Origin: Metellina segmentata
Lineage: Eukaryota; Arthropoda; Arachnida; Araneae; Tetragnathidae
NCBI GenBank assembly: GCA_947359465.1
Contig: OX375881.1
Location: forward strand, 120,291,967 to 120,355,966
DNA length: 64,000 nt
Reading direction: 5' to 3'
Under the pieces are notes generated by a model, which saw nothing but the letters and a program-made list of their open reading frames with translations, was not told the DNA's origin and did no database searches. The translations under genes and the position numbers were made by a program. Every line of letters starts with the position of its first letter. The first letter of the stretch is position 1. Below, in pieces: positions 1 through 14,100 of the stretch.

Positions 1-969
1 GAAATCAAACAACAGTTTAACGGAATTTGAAAGATTTTTCTGGAATATTCAAAATGAAATTTTAAAAATTTTCCACTTGACCTGGTTGTATTAAAATCTG
101 CAATAACCGTTATACATATGGGTTACCTTAACCTGTAATTACTCGCTACTACAAGTGCGCCAAAAAGGGGCCAAGTCCGTTGCCATTTCTATAAACCAAG
201 ACTGAAGCTGTACCATTTTTATATTTGGTGTCTAATTATTTTTTTTTAATATAAAATTTATGCTATTTGATAAAAATAGTATATATTTGATTTATTCTTT
301 TATAACAGCATTTTGATTTCCTGTTAATTTCATTTTTGGTATCAAGGTTTTTGAAAAATTGCAACTCTTAAGAAAATTTTACCATTGGTGAGGTGTTCAA
401 AAATATTCATAAAAATAACATTTTCAACTTCATCCAACTTATTTATACTGTTTATAGTTGCCTAGATATTTTTTCTCTTTTACAAAATTTGAGTTTGCAC
501 GTAAGGTGCCCACTCCTACTTTTCCAGACAAATTTCATTGTTTATAGTGGACTTTATAGGTATAATATCTTAGTTATTAATATATTTAGTTCAATAATTT
601 GTTTATATTTGCTATCCATAATTAATTACTTGTAAATCTTAACTGTAACTGTCCAAGCACAACTCAACTCAATATAGATTATCACAGAGTAAGAATGTCT
701 AATCTGGATATGTATATAAATTACTTGCACTAGCATTAAGATAATAAAAGTTCCTTCTTCACTTGTATGAGAGTATTTCTCAGTATTTCTATTCATAGTT
801 CTTGCTACTCCCAAGATACTATAATAGGGTTTTTATCAGACTAAAAATTTGCCTACCCCCTCAGAAAAAAATTTCTGGCTGCACCACTGTTCTGTACACA
901 CATTAGTACACAAATATAGTAATCTTATTCAGCTATTTTTGTACTTCAAAATAACACTGCATATATTTT

Positions 970-1576
970 CCTCTTTTTTACATTTTGACTGTTTTCACCC
1001 CTGTATTGTGAAATTTTCCGCAGATTTCAGATCCGTTGAAATTTTTATTATATCTTTAACTATCGCAAAGATAAAAAAAAGCAATGAAGAACGCCAGTTC
1101 GAACCAGAACGAACAAACTCGAATCCGTTGCTCAGGAAATCAAAATGAATTAATCTGATCTTTTTTAACCACAAAGGTAGAATTCTTCACGGTGCCGGCG
1201 GCCAAATTCGTATTGGAAAAAATATAAAAGTTACAATTTAAAAATTATTTATTTAAAGAAAATCAAGTTTTTAGGTATCGATCTGATGTAAAATTTTCCG
1301 CAGCTGAGAAAATCTAACGGAAACGGAAAAAATAAATTTAGAATGTCATGTCTTTATACCGTATGCCATTCTAAGGAAAATAATAATAATAATTAAATTC
1401 CAATTAATTAATTTTTAAATGTTTTAGATTACATTTTAAAATTTGGGCATGATAGAAAAATTGCAAAAAATTTGGACCGCATGTGTGCTAAATTTCACTA
1501 TTGTAAGTGCCATCGATTCGTTAGTACACTGCGTACAGGACAGACAGACAAACACTTCCTTTTATAATAGTAGAGA
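970..1576 (-). mobile_element. Non-autonomous Helitron remnant
   Basis: Read on the minus strand the element begins TCTCTACTATTATAAAAGGA at 1576, the known arthropod Helitron 5' terminus, and is followed on the genome by T as expected. Interior blocks (near 1000-1050 ATTTTCCGCAGATTTCAGAT and 1290-1310) recur at 10.8, 12.8, 21.9 and 29.5 kb. No CTAG 3' terminus was found, so that end is lost. It lies in an integrin intron. Confidence 0.6.
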
Positions 1577-2589
1577 TGTACCGAGTGCTGGCGCCATTGA
1601 CGGATTCAGGGGCTGATGACTGCTTTTACAAACACATCAAAATAGTTAAAAATGTAAAATTAAATATTCTATCTATAACATTATATTATCTGGTCTATTA
1701 TGGAATACAGTAAAAATATTTTTTACTTATATTATTTTTATTCATCTATCAGTCTATAGTTTTTTAGTTCATCAAGTGTCAAGTTTATTATAATTACCGA
1801 AGAATTGTTCTGCTAACGGATGGAGAAACTCAGGGAATTTCATGAAAAATACTCTGGAAATCAGGGAAAACTCGGGGAACTTCTTACTTCAATTTTTGTA
1901 GCCAACCTGGGTTGGGTGTACACCTTATGGTAATCTGGATTTGGCTTCATATATGCTGCTTTCTAGTTTTAGTTTTGGATGCTAAATTTCCAACTCTATT
2001 GAATGATATGCTCATAAACGTATGGATAGATTTCTCGAGTTTATAATTCGTTCGCGTATCAGCTGACTCTTCCGGATTTATTTCAGGAAAACCCTTTTTC
2101 CCGACTTTTTGGAGCAAAAAACCGCTTTCCAGGTATTCTCTTCTACATGAAAAATTTTCAAACTACACCGAATTTCGCATTCAGCGATGTGTTTCGTTAA
2201 TCCACGAAGGAACTCAAACCAACTTTTCCTCTCTTATTTAATCCTTTGAAATGAATACTTAAAAGGGAATTGTGATACATGAATATACTTTTTAGAAATT
2301 CTCGAAAAACACTCAAGTATGGGGTGATACGAGTTTTACCCTGTGATACATGTCTTGTATTTACCTTATTTAGAGATTAATTTATGTAGACTTGCTAATT
2401 TCATATTAATGTAAATATGTTAAACACTACATCACAGAAAGACTAAACTGCGTTTAACTGTAAGTTGTGTTTACTTCAATACTACATTATCAAATATTTC
2501 ATTGAATTTCATTCATCTCAATGCCCTTAGGGGTATTTCTCCTTCAGGTGTGTGTGGCCTTTATTGACTCAGGGTACTCTAGTGGTATT

Positions 2590-2780
2590 TTCTCTTCCCA
2601 TGTGGTTGGGTTGGTGTGAAAGTTTGGAGAGTGGGGTGCCAGCTCAGGTTTTGCCTCGTCATCTGACCGTGGTTCAAAATTACGAGGTGGTGTCCTCTAT
2701 TTTTCCCTTAAGGGATTGATCTGTCGTCAATAGCCCGTTGTGTTGCTCTCGGACGACGTTAATTAAAAATTACCAATTAC
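2590..2780 (+). mobile_element. tRNA-derived SINE, 5'-truncated (family 1)
   Basis: Shares the body GGTGTGAAAGTTTGGAGAGT, the GCCAGCTCAGG block, the ACCGTGGTTCAAAATTACGA block and the tail CGACGTTAATTAAAAATTAC with about a dozen other copies in the window. The tRNA-like head is missing. It sits a little over 200 bases before an integrin exon. Confidence 0.75.
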
Positions 2781-2998
2781 TCATCCCATGGGGCTTACTG
2801 TCATTAGTGAATATGGGGATCTTGCTCCTGGGATACTCGAGCTATCTTTTTCTTTCATCCCACTACTGTTCCTCTATCTTTTTTTATCCTTTTCATGTTT
2901 TTTACGTGCCGTCTTTGTGTTTGGCATAGCTTGGCCAAATAGGATCCTTGTGCCTTGAACCCCAAAATAAACCACTCATCTTGTTGTCTATTTTTCAG

Positions 2999-5900
2999 AT
3001 TAAGAGAGCCTTGTTCCGAGTGTGCTGCACCCTATGGATTCCTGAACCACATGCCTCTGACGACGGAAACCACGACTTTTGCCGAGCTCGTCACTGCTGC
3101 TCGAGTCTCTGGAAATTTGGACGCTCCAGAAGGAGGCTTTGATGCCATTATGCAGGCTGTCGTGTGCAAGGTATTTAAAAAAAATTGCACTTTAAAAGGG
3201 AAAGGGGGGAATTGTTGTATAAACGATTTGAAACGTTTTTTTTTATACAATAGAGGAATTACGAAGTGGATTGGGACAGAATGTAATTGATAGCTGTTTC
3301 AGAAAAATATCAAATTCACTAAATAACGAAAAAAAGGGAAGTGTTGTATATGAAAGAAATATTGTGTCCTCTGAAAAACATTTGCAGTGAAGTCGCACAC
3401 ATAAAAAATACTTTAGAAATTGAAATTGTAGCCTAAATGAAGATGTGTCAGTCGTACAAATTTTCACTGAGCTACTCCGACAGCTTGAACCTCGAATAAA
3501 TAAAGAGACGGCATATAAGCAATCTGGTATTTTATTTCTAGTATCTTATGTTTATCTAATTTCTTGTACCCTGCATAAAAAAATTTTCATTTTGTCAACC
3601 AATCAACATTCTTTATGCAAATTAATTTTTTTTCCCAGTTGTATTTCATATCGAGCTAATGTGCCAATAAGCAGAATGTTGCCTTAATTTTTATTATTTC
3701 TGAATTTTAAAATATTTTGTATGTTCTGACCTTTCCTATTTTTTGGTTGGCATTTATTGTTGCCGTCAAAGCAGCCAGTGTAGGCAATTTTTCTGCTAAA
3801 TTTATTCTTTTAAAATCATTACCAAAATATTTCTGAAATTCTGTGTATTGTTACTTAAAATCTACCATTCTATTCTTGGCATTGTTAAACAAAGGCTTGC
3901 ATCACTGCTTTACTATCTTTTATATAATACAAGCCATGTTGTTGTTTTTCTCTATTCAAGTTGATTGATACCATTTAAATAAATTTCAGCAACAAATTGG
4001 CTGGCGTGAGAAGTCCAGGAAAATGTTGGTTTTTTCATCCGACAGTGGTTTTCATTATGCTGGTGATGGAAAGGTAATGTCTTATTTATTGGTCTAAAAC
4101 TGTTTAAAAGTAATGCAGGGAAAACTGCAGAGTTCACGTGGGATAATGAACGTTAGAGGGCTAAGTTAATGGTGTATTACTTTTCAGTGTACCTTTTTCA
4201 AAAATAATTGTTTTTTTAAATACTTTAACAGATATAAACAATTTCCCATTTAAAGCTTTTTAATAGATTATTTCTCAAGTGACTTTGTTACCACATAATG
4301 CACATTAAAACATTATAATGTAAATGCTTGAAAGTGTTATAAAGTTATCATCTCTGGACAAATTCATATTCACTACAGTGTGACGTTTTAGATTCATGTG
4401 CCACTTCTATTATTATGCATAAATTGTTTAAATAGTGTGTATCTTAACCAGAGCTTTTATGAGTAGTTAAATATATCTAAAATCAGGGTGTCTATAGGTC
4501 AAGAAAATATGCTAAAAACGGAAACCGTCCCTAAATCATAAATTTTGCCCTGAAAATTTATCAAATTTTTAAAGGCGAAAACAAAAGGTGGCTGCAGCTG
4601 AACTTAAACGAATGAAAAAAAGAAAATTGCAAATAAAGTAAACTGCAAATGATGAAATTGAACAACTAAGACAAAGAAATTATGCAAACTGAAAGGAAAA
4701 TGGAATGAAAAACCAATCCAACCACATTCGGAGACAGTTTTTTTAAATACACAAATTGATACATAATTTTTTTACCATTTTCATTGGATGCATAAAACAT
4801 TTACATGACGAAATGTTTTTTAAGCAATTGTTGATTTCTTCAATTTGTATTAAAATTTCAACTGCCATAGGATCTCTCCATTCAAGGGGGCCGAAAAACA
4901 TTGATATTTTGCTCTACAACCAAATTTCGCAATCCGAATTGCATGAGAAGATTGAATTCAATACCCTGAAGAGATTGGCTATCTCGAAATTTTCATATCT
5001 CTAACGGTTTTCTATTCAGCAAACAAAAATAATGAATATAATATAGAGTATTTGTTTAATGTTCATCTACTTTGACATGATTTATGGTTTGTCTTTATTT
5101 TTAAATTTTGATTTACAAAAACAACTTGCATTATAGGTGACATTTGATACTAGAGTCCTCTTTTCTCGAGATCAGACTGTAAGCAATAAAAAAAAGTGTG
5201 ATTTTAAAGTATAATTGCATCTGACGCATCTAATCATGTAAAATCAGATCATGCAAATAGCCAATGAATGTTTGATAAAAAATAGTATGTGTGGTACTTC
5301 TTTCTTCCCATTTTGTTTTTCCAAGTAAAGTACTTTCTCAGATGTATCTGCTAAACTTTTTAGCTCGGTGGAATCGTGAAACCTAACGATGGGCTGTGCC
5401 ATTTGGACCTTGAAGGCTACTACACCGAAAGCATCCACCAAGACTATCCGTCCCTCAGCCAAATCAATCATAAAATTCAAGAAAACAAAGTGAACATTAT
5501 TTTTGCTGTCACTGCCAACCAAGTGCCTGTGTACGAGCGTCTGAGCAGCTTACTGGAAGGATCGAGTGCTGGGAAGTTGGAAAACGATTCTTCTAATGTC
5601 GTAGATCTTGTTAGAAATCAGTACGATGTAAGTACTTGTATGAAAACGGACTTCTCTTATTAAAATATCTTTAGGATGTATTTTCTCTTTCTTTTCTGTA
5701 TTAATGTGTACAAGTGGCCACCAAGTAACTCTTGAATAGGGTTAATTACATCCATGCTATTTGGGAATTTAAATTCACGCAATTCAGCTCTATAAATTCT
5801 TTTAAATCTTAATTCGCATCGGATGGCAGCAGCCCAGTTGGCATAGAGACGAAATAGCAACCGTGCGTTTAAATCCAACCCAAGACCGTTGTGTACAAAG

Positions 5901-8146
5901 GGGGCTGGTGCACATTAAATCTGTTATGCTGTTATGGCCTCAAATGTCTTCCTGCTTGCATGGGGTGCCAGCTCAGGTGTGACCTCGTCATCTGAATGGG
6001 GTTCTCAAAATTACATGATGTTGTCCTCCCATCTTTCCCTGGGGGATTGACCACAGACTGTCGCCGATAGCCCGTTGAATTGCTTCGGTGCGACGTTAAT
6101 TGACTACCTACCTAATTTGTGAGTACTATCTCCATTGATGCACATCCATGCATTTTGTTTGTTTCAGGAAACAGAAGTAACTATCAATATTAGTATAGCG
6201 TAATGTTATTAACCAGTCGTGTCGAGATTAGATTGAACAACTTGCACAAATTTAAAGCAATTCCGCTCCTTTCGCTGACTTTATTTTAGTGAGGAGAGTT
6301 GATAATTATGTATTTCCTGTAACCATTTACTATTTTAAAATGATATACAACAAATAAATTCTTGTTTTTAATGTGATATAGACAAATGTAACCTACAAAA
6401 CTTCATTAAAAAGGACTCTGGAGTCCTCGGAAGATCCTCTGATTAAAAAGAGAGGCTGATGTACGCAACTTAAATGCTTAAGTGTTTAAGTCTCTTTAAT
6501 TAGAATTGTTTTCTAGTATTTATTTGCAGTTGAGAGTTTTATGGAAAGTATTTGTAGACATTTTGTGTGGGAAATCTTTTTTTTTGACCTGTAATTGATG
6601 TTTACAGAAAATCACATCAGCTGTTGAAATGAAAGACAATGCTGGTAGTAACATTAAAGTCAACTATTTCTCAACTTGTCTGGGGTATGTAGTTATACTT
6701 TGAATATATTTACATTATGCATATGTTCAGTGTTGAACATGCGAATAGTATCTTGTAAAACTCTGAAAAACACTTCCCTTTAAGATGGGAAAAAATTAAA
6801 TTTGATAGGGTTTTTCACCAGACAATTTTTTTTTTTTTTTTTTTTGTTAAACTTCACAATATTTTTATTTGGATTAATTGCAGAATTGTTGATAATTCTG
6901 CTGCAGAAGGAATTTTTTTTCTTATGTTTGTAGTAAAATTGTTGTTAGGATAGATTTCTATTTGTTTATTAAAAATGTGTAATTTTGAGTTTGAGTTAAT
7001 TATTTTGCAAAAAATTATGTATGCGTATGTTTTGAAGTATTGATTTTAGATTTTAATCTCTACTCTAAACTTTTACAGCACCAAGAGAGAAAATACCAAT
7101 ATTTGTAAAGGCTTGAAAGTGGGAACAAGTGTAAGTTTATTTCAAGAAATAATAAGCAATGTGCTTCTATTAAATGGAAACTCAAATAAAATGATTTAAT
7201 TTTAAAAAATTTAATAATTTCTTTTATTGGGATTTTTGTTTTACTTATTCATTTATGATAGAAAATTCCTAGTTTAAGTTATTTATGCAATAAATTTTCA
7301 CACAGGAACCTCAATATCATGAATAAAAATAGGTATCAACCTTGATCTAACAAAGAAATAGCTGTGATTTCTTAAAAAGTTATACATAAAATCTGTTGAT
7401 AGTTATAGTTTTTAGCAATAGCCATCTCGATTCCAGCTCTACAATCATTCCTAAATGAGATTTATGACCTTGAACTTTTTCCTAAACTAAGAACAAGGGT
7501 ATTAATAAGAGTTTTTGTGATTCGAGTATTCATCTATTTAATGAATTAAAAAGAGCAACTTTCTCAGTATCATGCTTTCAGTTTTCTACCACTTTTCTTA
7601 CAAAATCTTAGTTTTCTCTTGGGGCTTTATACGTATACTTCCGGGGAAAAGTGCTTCTAGATCGCATGGGGAGGTAAAAAATGCTGCCCTCATATTGACT
7701 ATGCAGTACTCAAATTATTTTGGAAATTATTGTCCCCTTGCACATTCAGCTTTACTAACCTGAAGTACTATCTAGTGATCTATTCTTTTCCCATGGGGTC
7801 GTAACCCAGGATGCCCAAGTGATTATTCTTGTCATCCTTTCAGAATTTCTTGACATTGTCTGTGGTGTAGCTTAGCCAAATATGGCCACCTCAAACTAAC
7901 CAACCATCCAATTGGAAATTATTTTTATTCAATGTTGTGGTATGAAACTGTCAAACTGAATGTAAAGATAATATTCTAATCTTCATCTAGGTAACATTTG
8001 AAGCTAATATTGAAGTCACAAAATGCCCTAAAGATCCAAGAGAGTGGAATCAAACATTCCAAATCTATCCTGTGGGGTTGAACGAGGCCCTGACGGTCAA
8101 CCTTGAAATGATATGCGATTGTGATTGCGAAAAGCCTTGGAATGAA
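2999..8146 (+). other. mys: Integrin exons 1-6 of the window: I-like (beta-A) domain and hybrid domain
   Basis: Six exons encode the second half of the ligand-binding I-like domain and the return strand of the hybrid domain. Exon 2999-3170 carries [16 protein letters not shown] and [16 protein letters not shown], the loop that supplies cation-site residues in integrin beta chains. Exon 3990-4073 gives [16 protein letters not shown] and exon 5364-5627 [13 protein letters not shown] followed by IIFAVTANQ, all typical core-strand and loop segments. Exons 6608-6684 and 7079-7130 complete the I-like to hybrid transition; they are joined by a split glycine codon. Exon 7991-8146 ends in [12 protein letters not shown], the start of the cysteine-rich stalk. 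The DxSxS MIDAS motif is not here; it should be in an upstream exon. Introns contain SINE copies at 2590-2780 and 5860-6117. Confidence 0.93.
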
Positions 8147-11100
8147 GTGAGTTCTTAAAACATTTCTTTTACTTTTATGGGACCTTGTTTGACTGTCCTT
8201 TTCTAAAAGAAGGCATTGTTTTAGGAGCGAGACAGTCCCAAGTGTGCACTTGGCAACGGTACTTACGAATGCGGAGTTTGCAGTTGCTATAACAACCGAT
8301 ATGGTAGAGAGTGCGAGTGCGATGCCAAAGACAGTGACCAGGCTACAGATGACATCGGGTGCTACTTGTAAGTTCAAATAAAAAGTAAAATTCTAACAAA
8401 ATCTTTTTATTTGCATTAATAAGTCCCAGTTTGTGTTAGGCACTCTAGTGGTTTATGAAAAAGTTGATATGTACACTTGCATTCGAAACTTAAAGGAACG
8501 GGAAGGATTTCAGCTGCTGTTTGTCAAGCAAGAAAAAAAATGGTTCGTTTCCTGTAACACAACCAATCCTGAAATTACAGTAAAAAAAATTGCAACCTTA
8601 AAGTTTTTTAGATTTTTTTGATAATTTATTGTAAAAAAAAACACGTTTGTTAAAGTGATTAATTGATTACGATGTCACAGCGATTATAATCGACAGTTAT
8701 ATACTTGTATCTGTTTATTCCTCTATATCTTCCGGGTAATTAGAACATATGTCTTAAGTAAAAAGAAATTATTTCATTCGATCTCTGATACTATTCAGTT
8801 CAGACATTATATGTCATAAATAAACTCTTTAATGGCGAATAAGCAGTTAAACCTGATGAAAAATAAATGTATCCAGGTATTTTACATCACTGATCAGACC
8901 TCTGATCAATTTTAAAAATATAACATTAATACTCGGATAATATTTTCTTTTGCTTATTTGCTAAAAATATTAAACAAAAAAAAAAACTTTTTCCTACTTA
9001 CTTACCCTAATGTTTTTGGTCATGTTATTGGAAACAGGCTTTTTTTTTTACCTTAGTTAAGTAACCCATATGTAAGAAAACGGTAGCAAAAATTACACCT
9101 AGAATCCCCAAACCAACGAATAAAAAAAATATCAGGAAAAAAAAAGCAGCAAACTGTAAAACAAGTTTGAACTGAAGTGATGACACTGCACTGGGTGCCA
9201 TGAGACAGGAGGGTTTCTGTTAAAACTTAATGAAAAGAGAGGAGGCATTACTTTTTAAAGCTCTCAGAGAAATATCGTCAGTTATAATTTTTTCTTTTTA
9301 ACTTTTATTCAATAAACGTTTTGTTTGTTAAGCTCCTTTCCCGTACCAAAAAAGACGAGCCCTACGGTGTCTTAATTTGGGATATTTTTATTTGGAAGTT
9401 AAAATATTCAGGTTTTAAAACAATGATTTTTACTGTAATAAGTTTATACACTCTTGATTGTTCTATTTTTGTTCTTATAGTGGGAATGATACGAAACCTT
9501 GTTCTGGTAGAGGTGTCTGTAGATGTGGGGAATGCGAGTGCTTCAAACGTCAAGTGAGTGGCTTTTGTGAACATCCACGTTGTAATCTATCGCATGGAAT
9601 GTGATCAAGTTCAAATTGACTTTTGTTTTTATTTTTCTTAATGCTGTTTCTATGTTTCTTCATAATGTTTTCCTTTAGAACCCTGATGAAAAAGTGACTG
9701 GGAAGTTCTGCGAGTGTGATAATTATTCCTGTGACAGAGCAGATGGAAAAATTTGCAGCGGTAAGTACTGTGAATAAAACATCTGATAAGTTAATCGTTT
9801 AAAAGTAATTAAAAAAAATTAATTGTAACATTGAGTAGGAAATCAAAATTTCGGATGTTTCCAAGTGTGCAAATCCATAGTGCAATTTTTTTGTTTTTAA
9901 CTTGATATTTCCCTGTGATAAAGGATCTCCATTCTAGAACTAAAAAATATTTTTTATGTTAGTGCATATATTTCTGGAAAAATAGATCTAACCATAATAA
10001 AAAATAATGCTCCTATATGCAGTCTCTTGAGATTATTTTACATTATCCTTATATATTCTTTTTATTTAATGTAATTTTTTCCTTTAATGTTTTAGAATGA
10101 AATTCTCAAATGTTATGTAGAATGAAATTCTCATCCCATCAGCACCTTCTTGGGGTTCCCACTGTCCTTGAATTTTTTTTTCTGAACTAGGGGCCCTTGA
10201 AAATTACGGAACTTGTTAAAGTCCTTAATTTTTTTTAATTAGTACATAATTGTGTAATTTCGTCTTGCATTGGAACTTGTCCAGACTAGTTATCTCCACG
10301 GCAGGTGTGCCATTTGAGCGTTAATTTGAATGAAGCCAATGTTTTGTGCTTTGAAACCATGTGATATACATCAGACCAACCACAGTTGAAGGCATGGATA
10401 AAGGGCATAAACCACGTTTCATTGTAACGTCAACCCATCTCTGTTTTGCATAAACTATTCAGACATAAAAGAGTTCTGCCTAAAGGCGGGATTCCACCTC
10501 TTTGGACATTTTTTAAAGTTGTCTTGGGATTGATGCAGAAATAGAAATAAAATATTAAGGTTTTTGAAGGGGGTCAACGTCGTCGAAGAATGAAAACTTG
10601 ACAGTTTCGGATTACTGAATTGTTTGTTTTCGTAAAACGGATGTTTCTTCAAGCAAGCACATGACTCGGCGCAGTGAAATTCTATTTTTAGACTTGAAAT
10701 GGGTAGGATATTTTATATCATACTAGCAGACCAGCACAGTGTTGCCCATGACAGAATTCAGACATTGCATAAAATTCAGACTACCTGAGGTATCAATCTA
10801 TTATAAAATTTTCTGCAGATTTCAAGTCTGTTGAAATTTTTACTGTATTTAATGATTGCGAAGATAAAAACTAGGACCATAGAGAATAAAAAACCCTAAC
10901 GTTTGTCAAAACATTTTATTTGTTCGGTTTCTCGAAAAGTCCTTGAATTTTTTTTTTGGACCAAGGTGTGGGAACCATGCGCTTCTGTGATGAAATAAAA
11001 TAAACTAAAAACCAATAGGGTGAATTTTCAAAGCTTAAGTCAAACTCACTACTGTTTCAATCTGCTGCTCTCTAAATGAGTGTAAATAAAAATATTCTTC

Positions 11101-14100
11101 AATTGTAATGTTAGCATACTTAATTTACATGCATCATAAGGAATGCTTTCATTTTAGGTCCTGACCATGGTGTTTGTGATTGTGGTAAATGTAAATGCAA
11201 GCCTGGTTGGAAGAAATCAGACTGTAGCTGTATGGATTCTGATGAAACATGCATGGCTCCTAATGGGGTAAAGTAAATTCACTTCCTCGTGTTTTATTCA
11301 TGAATATCGTAACAGAATTACTCTTTGTTTTTGTAATCACTTGAAAATTTCTCGAGTTGGATGAACGTATTAAACCCAAATGCAAAATAAGTACTGTACC
11401 TCAAATGTAATTTAACAGCCCAGGTGACCGTTATGGTGCACTTTAAATCTGTCGGTGGCTCCAATGTCCTCACGTTGGTGTGGTGTGGAAGTTTGGAGAA
11501 TGGGATTCCAGTTCAGGTGTTGACCTTGTTATCTGCCTGGATTTAAAGTATGAGGGGTTGTCCTCAGATCTTTCCCTTCAGGATGGACCCCTTACTCTCG
11601 CCAATAGACCATTTTGTTGCTCCAGTGTGGTGTTAGTTAATTAACTACCTACCCTTTTTTTTAAAAATAGCCAAACAAATAGTTTTTTGTGCATCCAATT
11701 TTTTTGTAATTTTACTTCTACAGATAAAAGTATCAATGTTTGCAAACTTGGCATGGTAAGCCTAAACAAACGTCTTCCAAAATATTCTCAAGTAGGGTCA
11801 GTTGGATAGAAAGTTTTAAAAAATTGTTTAGTTTCAAATAGTTTGAAATATACCTGTCACACCCCTCTGTCCATATCAGACTTTAATCCACTTTCTTTAA
11901 TTTGCAACTTAATAAGTTAAATGGTCAGTAGCATTTTCCTTAGTAAACAACACATTCCCAGTATTTTTATTTCATATACATGATTAAGCATCAACTGTAT
12001 AAAATTTCCTTTATACTTCATTAAAAATTTGAAATTTCTTAATTTTTACTAAAACTGTAATAACTTGCATATTTGTGGAATGCTTCAATTTGCTTTCACA
12101 AGATTAAGTAACAATGTGTAGAAATTATGCAGTTTATAAAAAAGTGCACATTATTTGCATTGTAGAAAATATGCAGTGGCCATGGAGACTGCGATTGTGG
12201 AATTTGCAGATGCCACGATTTAGAAGAGGGACATTATAGTGGAACATTCTGTGAACGTTGCCCTGTAAGTTCTATTTTGCGTATTAAAATTGTAAATGTA
12301 ATACTTTGCATATCAAGAAATGTTCTGTTATTTGAGCTGTGTTAAAAGCATACTGTTGACCTCTAGACCTGCCCTCTGAAATGCGATGCGTACAGAGATT
12401 GTGTGGAGTGCCAAATATTTCCTGATGATAATTCTGTCCCAGCAGAGAACTGCACTGCATGCACTTTTATCACCATTGGTGTTGATAAAGTGGAGGGTTA
12501 GTATATATTTTTGCTTTTATACTGTGTAAGACTTCAAAAATGTCCTTGTTATGTAGAAACAATATCTTTTAAATTGGAAGAAAAAAGAATTGTCCTACCT
12601 CATTTGTGTCCCGGGTGAGAAGCAATCATCCGGACCGTTGAATACTTCACTCAAAATTGTAGAATACTAAAGGAAAATCCACTCAAGAACACACACTAAA
12701 AAACTAACAATCTCAGTCAAAATGTTTCTTTTTTTTTTTAACGTGAAGGGCAGAAGATGCAATCTGTTTCACATTATGTCACAATCTCTTGCGAAAATAT
12801 AAAAGATGTATTCAATTAAAGAAATTATTTATTTAAAGAAAACCATATTTTTAGGTATCAAATTAATGTGAAATTTTCCGCAGATTTCAAATCTGTTGAA
12901 ATTTTTACTCTATCTTTTATGGTCTAGGCGATAGAAAAACGAACTAAGTGAGTCCATTTAAAAAAATTATCGTCCGGCTGGAAATATTTTAAGTAAACAA
13001 TCAAATTCTGTGACATGGTAAATCAATATTTATTTTACTAAAAGTCATATTTAATAACATGGTAATACATTTAAAAAACGAATTTTCAAAATAAAAGCAA
13101 AGGATAAACATTTGTCTAACTTTAAAACAAAAGTTGACATGAATGATGTTCATAGTGTTTAAACTTTCATCCTTTCAAATAGAAAACTCGGTTGTGTTTT
13201 TTATTTAACTAGTGGGCTCCGCCCCCTGGTTGCATTAGAAATTTCGCTTTTTTTTGTCTGACACTTAATGCATACTAAACTAATAGCAGCATTAGAAAAA
13301 ATCTTTACTGTCTGTTCCTTGTACAATTTTGAACAAACCATGTTAATTTCGCAATTTTCTGATCCGTACTTTCTCTGGTAATAGTCTGAGAATCAAGCGA
13401 AAAAGCAGCAGTGGCAGTAATTTCTTTTTAATATAGAGAGATAACTGGTCTACAATTTGGTATCTAGTCGTAACCACTCTTGAAAACTTCTGATTTCGAG
13501 ACTTACTTTGGTAATATGAATTAACAATGGTATGTAGCAAATTGTAAATTTGAAGTTTATGCTAGGAATCTAAACTATGATGTATGAATTGAGTATTTGA
13601 TTTCAATGTTTACATCATTTCAGTACGTACCATTCAATAAGCTTTTGAATTTCAGTGAAGGAAGAAGAAAACGAGAAACTCTGTGTCTTCCGTGACGACA
13701 GAGACTGCCAGTTCATTTTCAAATATAAATTAGATGAGGAAGATCAACCCATTGTTCATGCTCAGCGAACCAAAGGTGAGCATTATCTCGATTTTTTTTA
13801 TGTTTTTAGGACTTGTGCTGATTGAAATTGTTGGGGCATTTATTGCAAAATCTAATTGTAAGGACAAAATATTTGGAAATTCTTTAATACTTTATGGATT
13901 TGATATTGCATGTAGATAATGTACAAGGTTTTGGAGAATAATACTTAAAATAGATGTATCCCTTCTATAATAAGGGCAAAGATTATTTAATTTCACATTA
14001 TGGATAATCAATTGACATTAGTCTGTTTAGTTAGAATTTTCCGGAATTTTTTAAATTTTAAGTAAATATAGGTTTGGTATATTTCTTGAGGGCTTTATTT

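Larger units (their letters stand above)
8225..12264 (+). other. mys: Integrin exons 7-11 of the window: I-EGF stalk modules
   Basis: Five exons (8225-8367, 9481-9553, 9679-9760, 11158-11267, 12166-12264) encode the four cysteine-rich I-EGF modules of the leg. Visible signatures are [36 protein letters not shown] and [10 protein letters not shown], the CxCGxCxC pattern specific to integrin EGF modules. Split codons at the intron borders (TT|T, G|GT) restore reading. Intron phases vary, so the exons are not simple module-exchange cassettes. The intron 9761-11157 contains Helitron debris (from 10723), and the next intron contains a SINE at 11418-11652; neither touches a splice site. No frameshift or missing module was found. 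Confidence 0.94.

Noticed and set aside
4560..4740. Lys-rich frame-like stretch in an integrin intron
   Set aside because: A-rich composition yields K-rich translation; stops interrupt it and integrin exons on both sides already join in phase.
7976..8377. 133-codon minus-strand frame
   Set aside because: Exact shadow of integrin exons 7991-8146 and 8225-8367 on the opposite strand.
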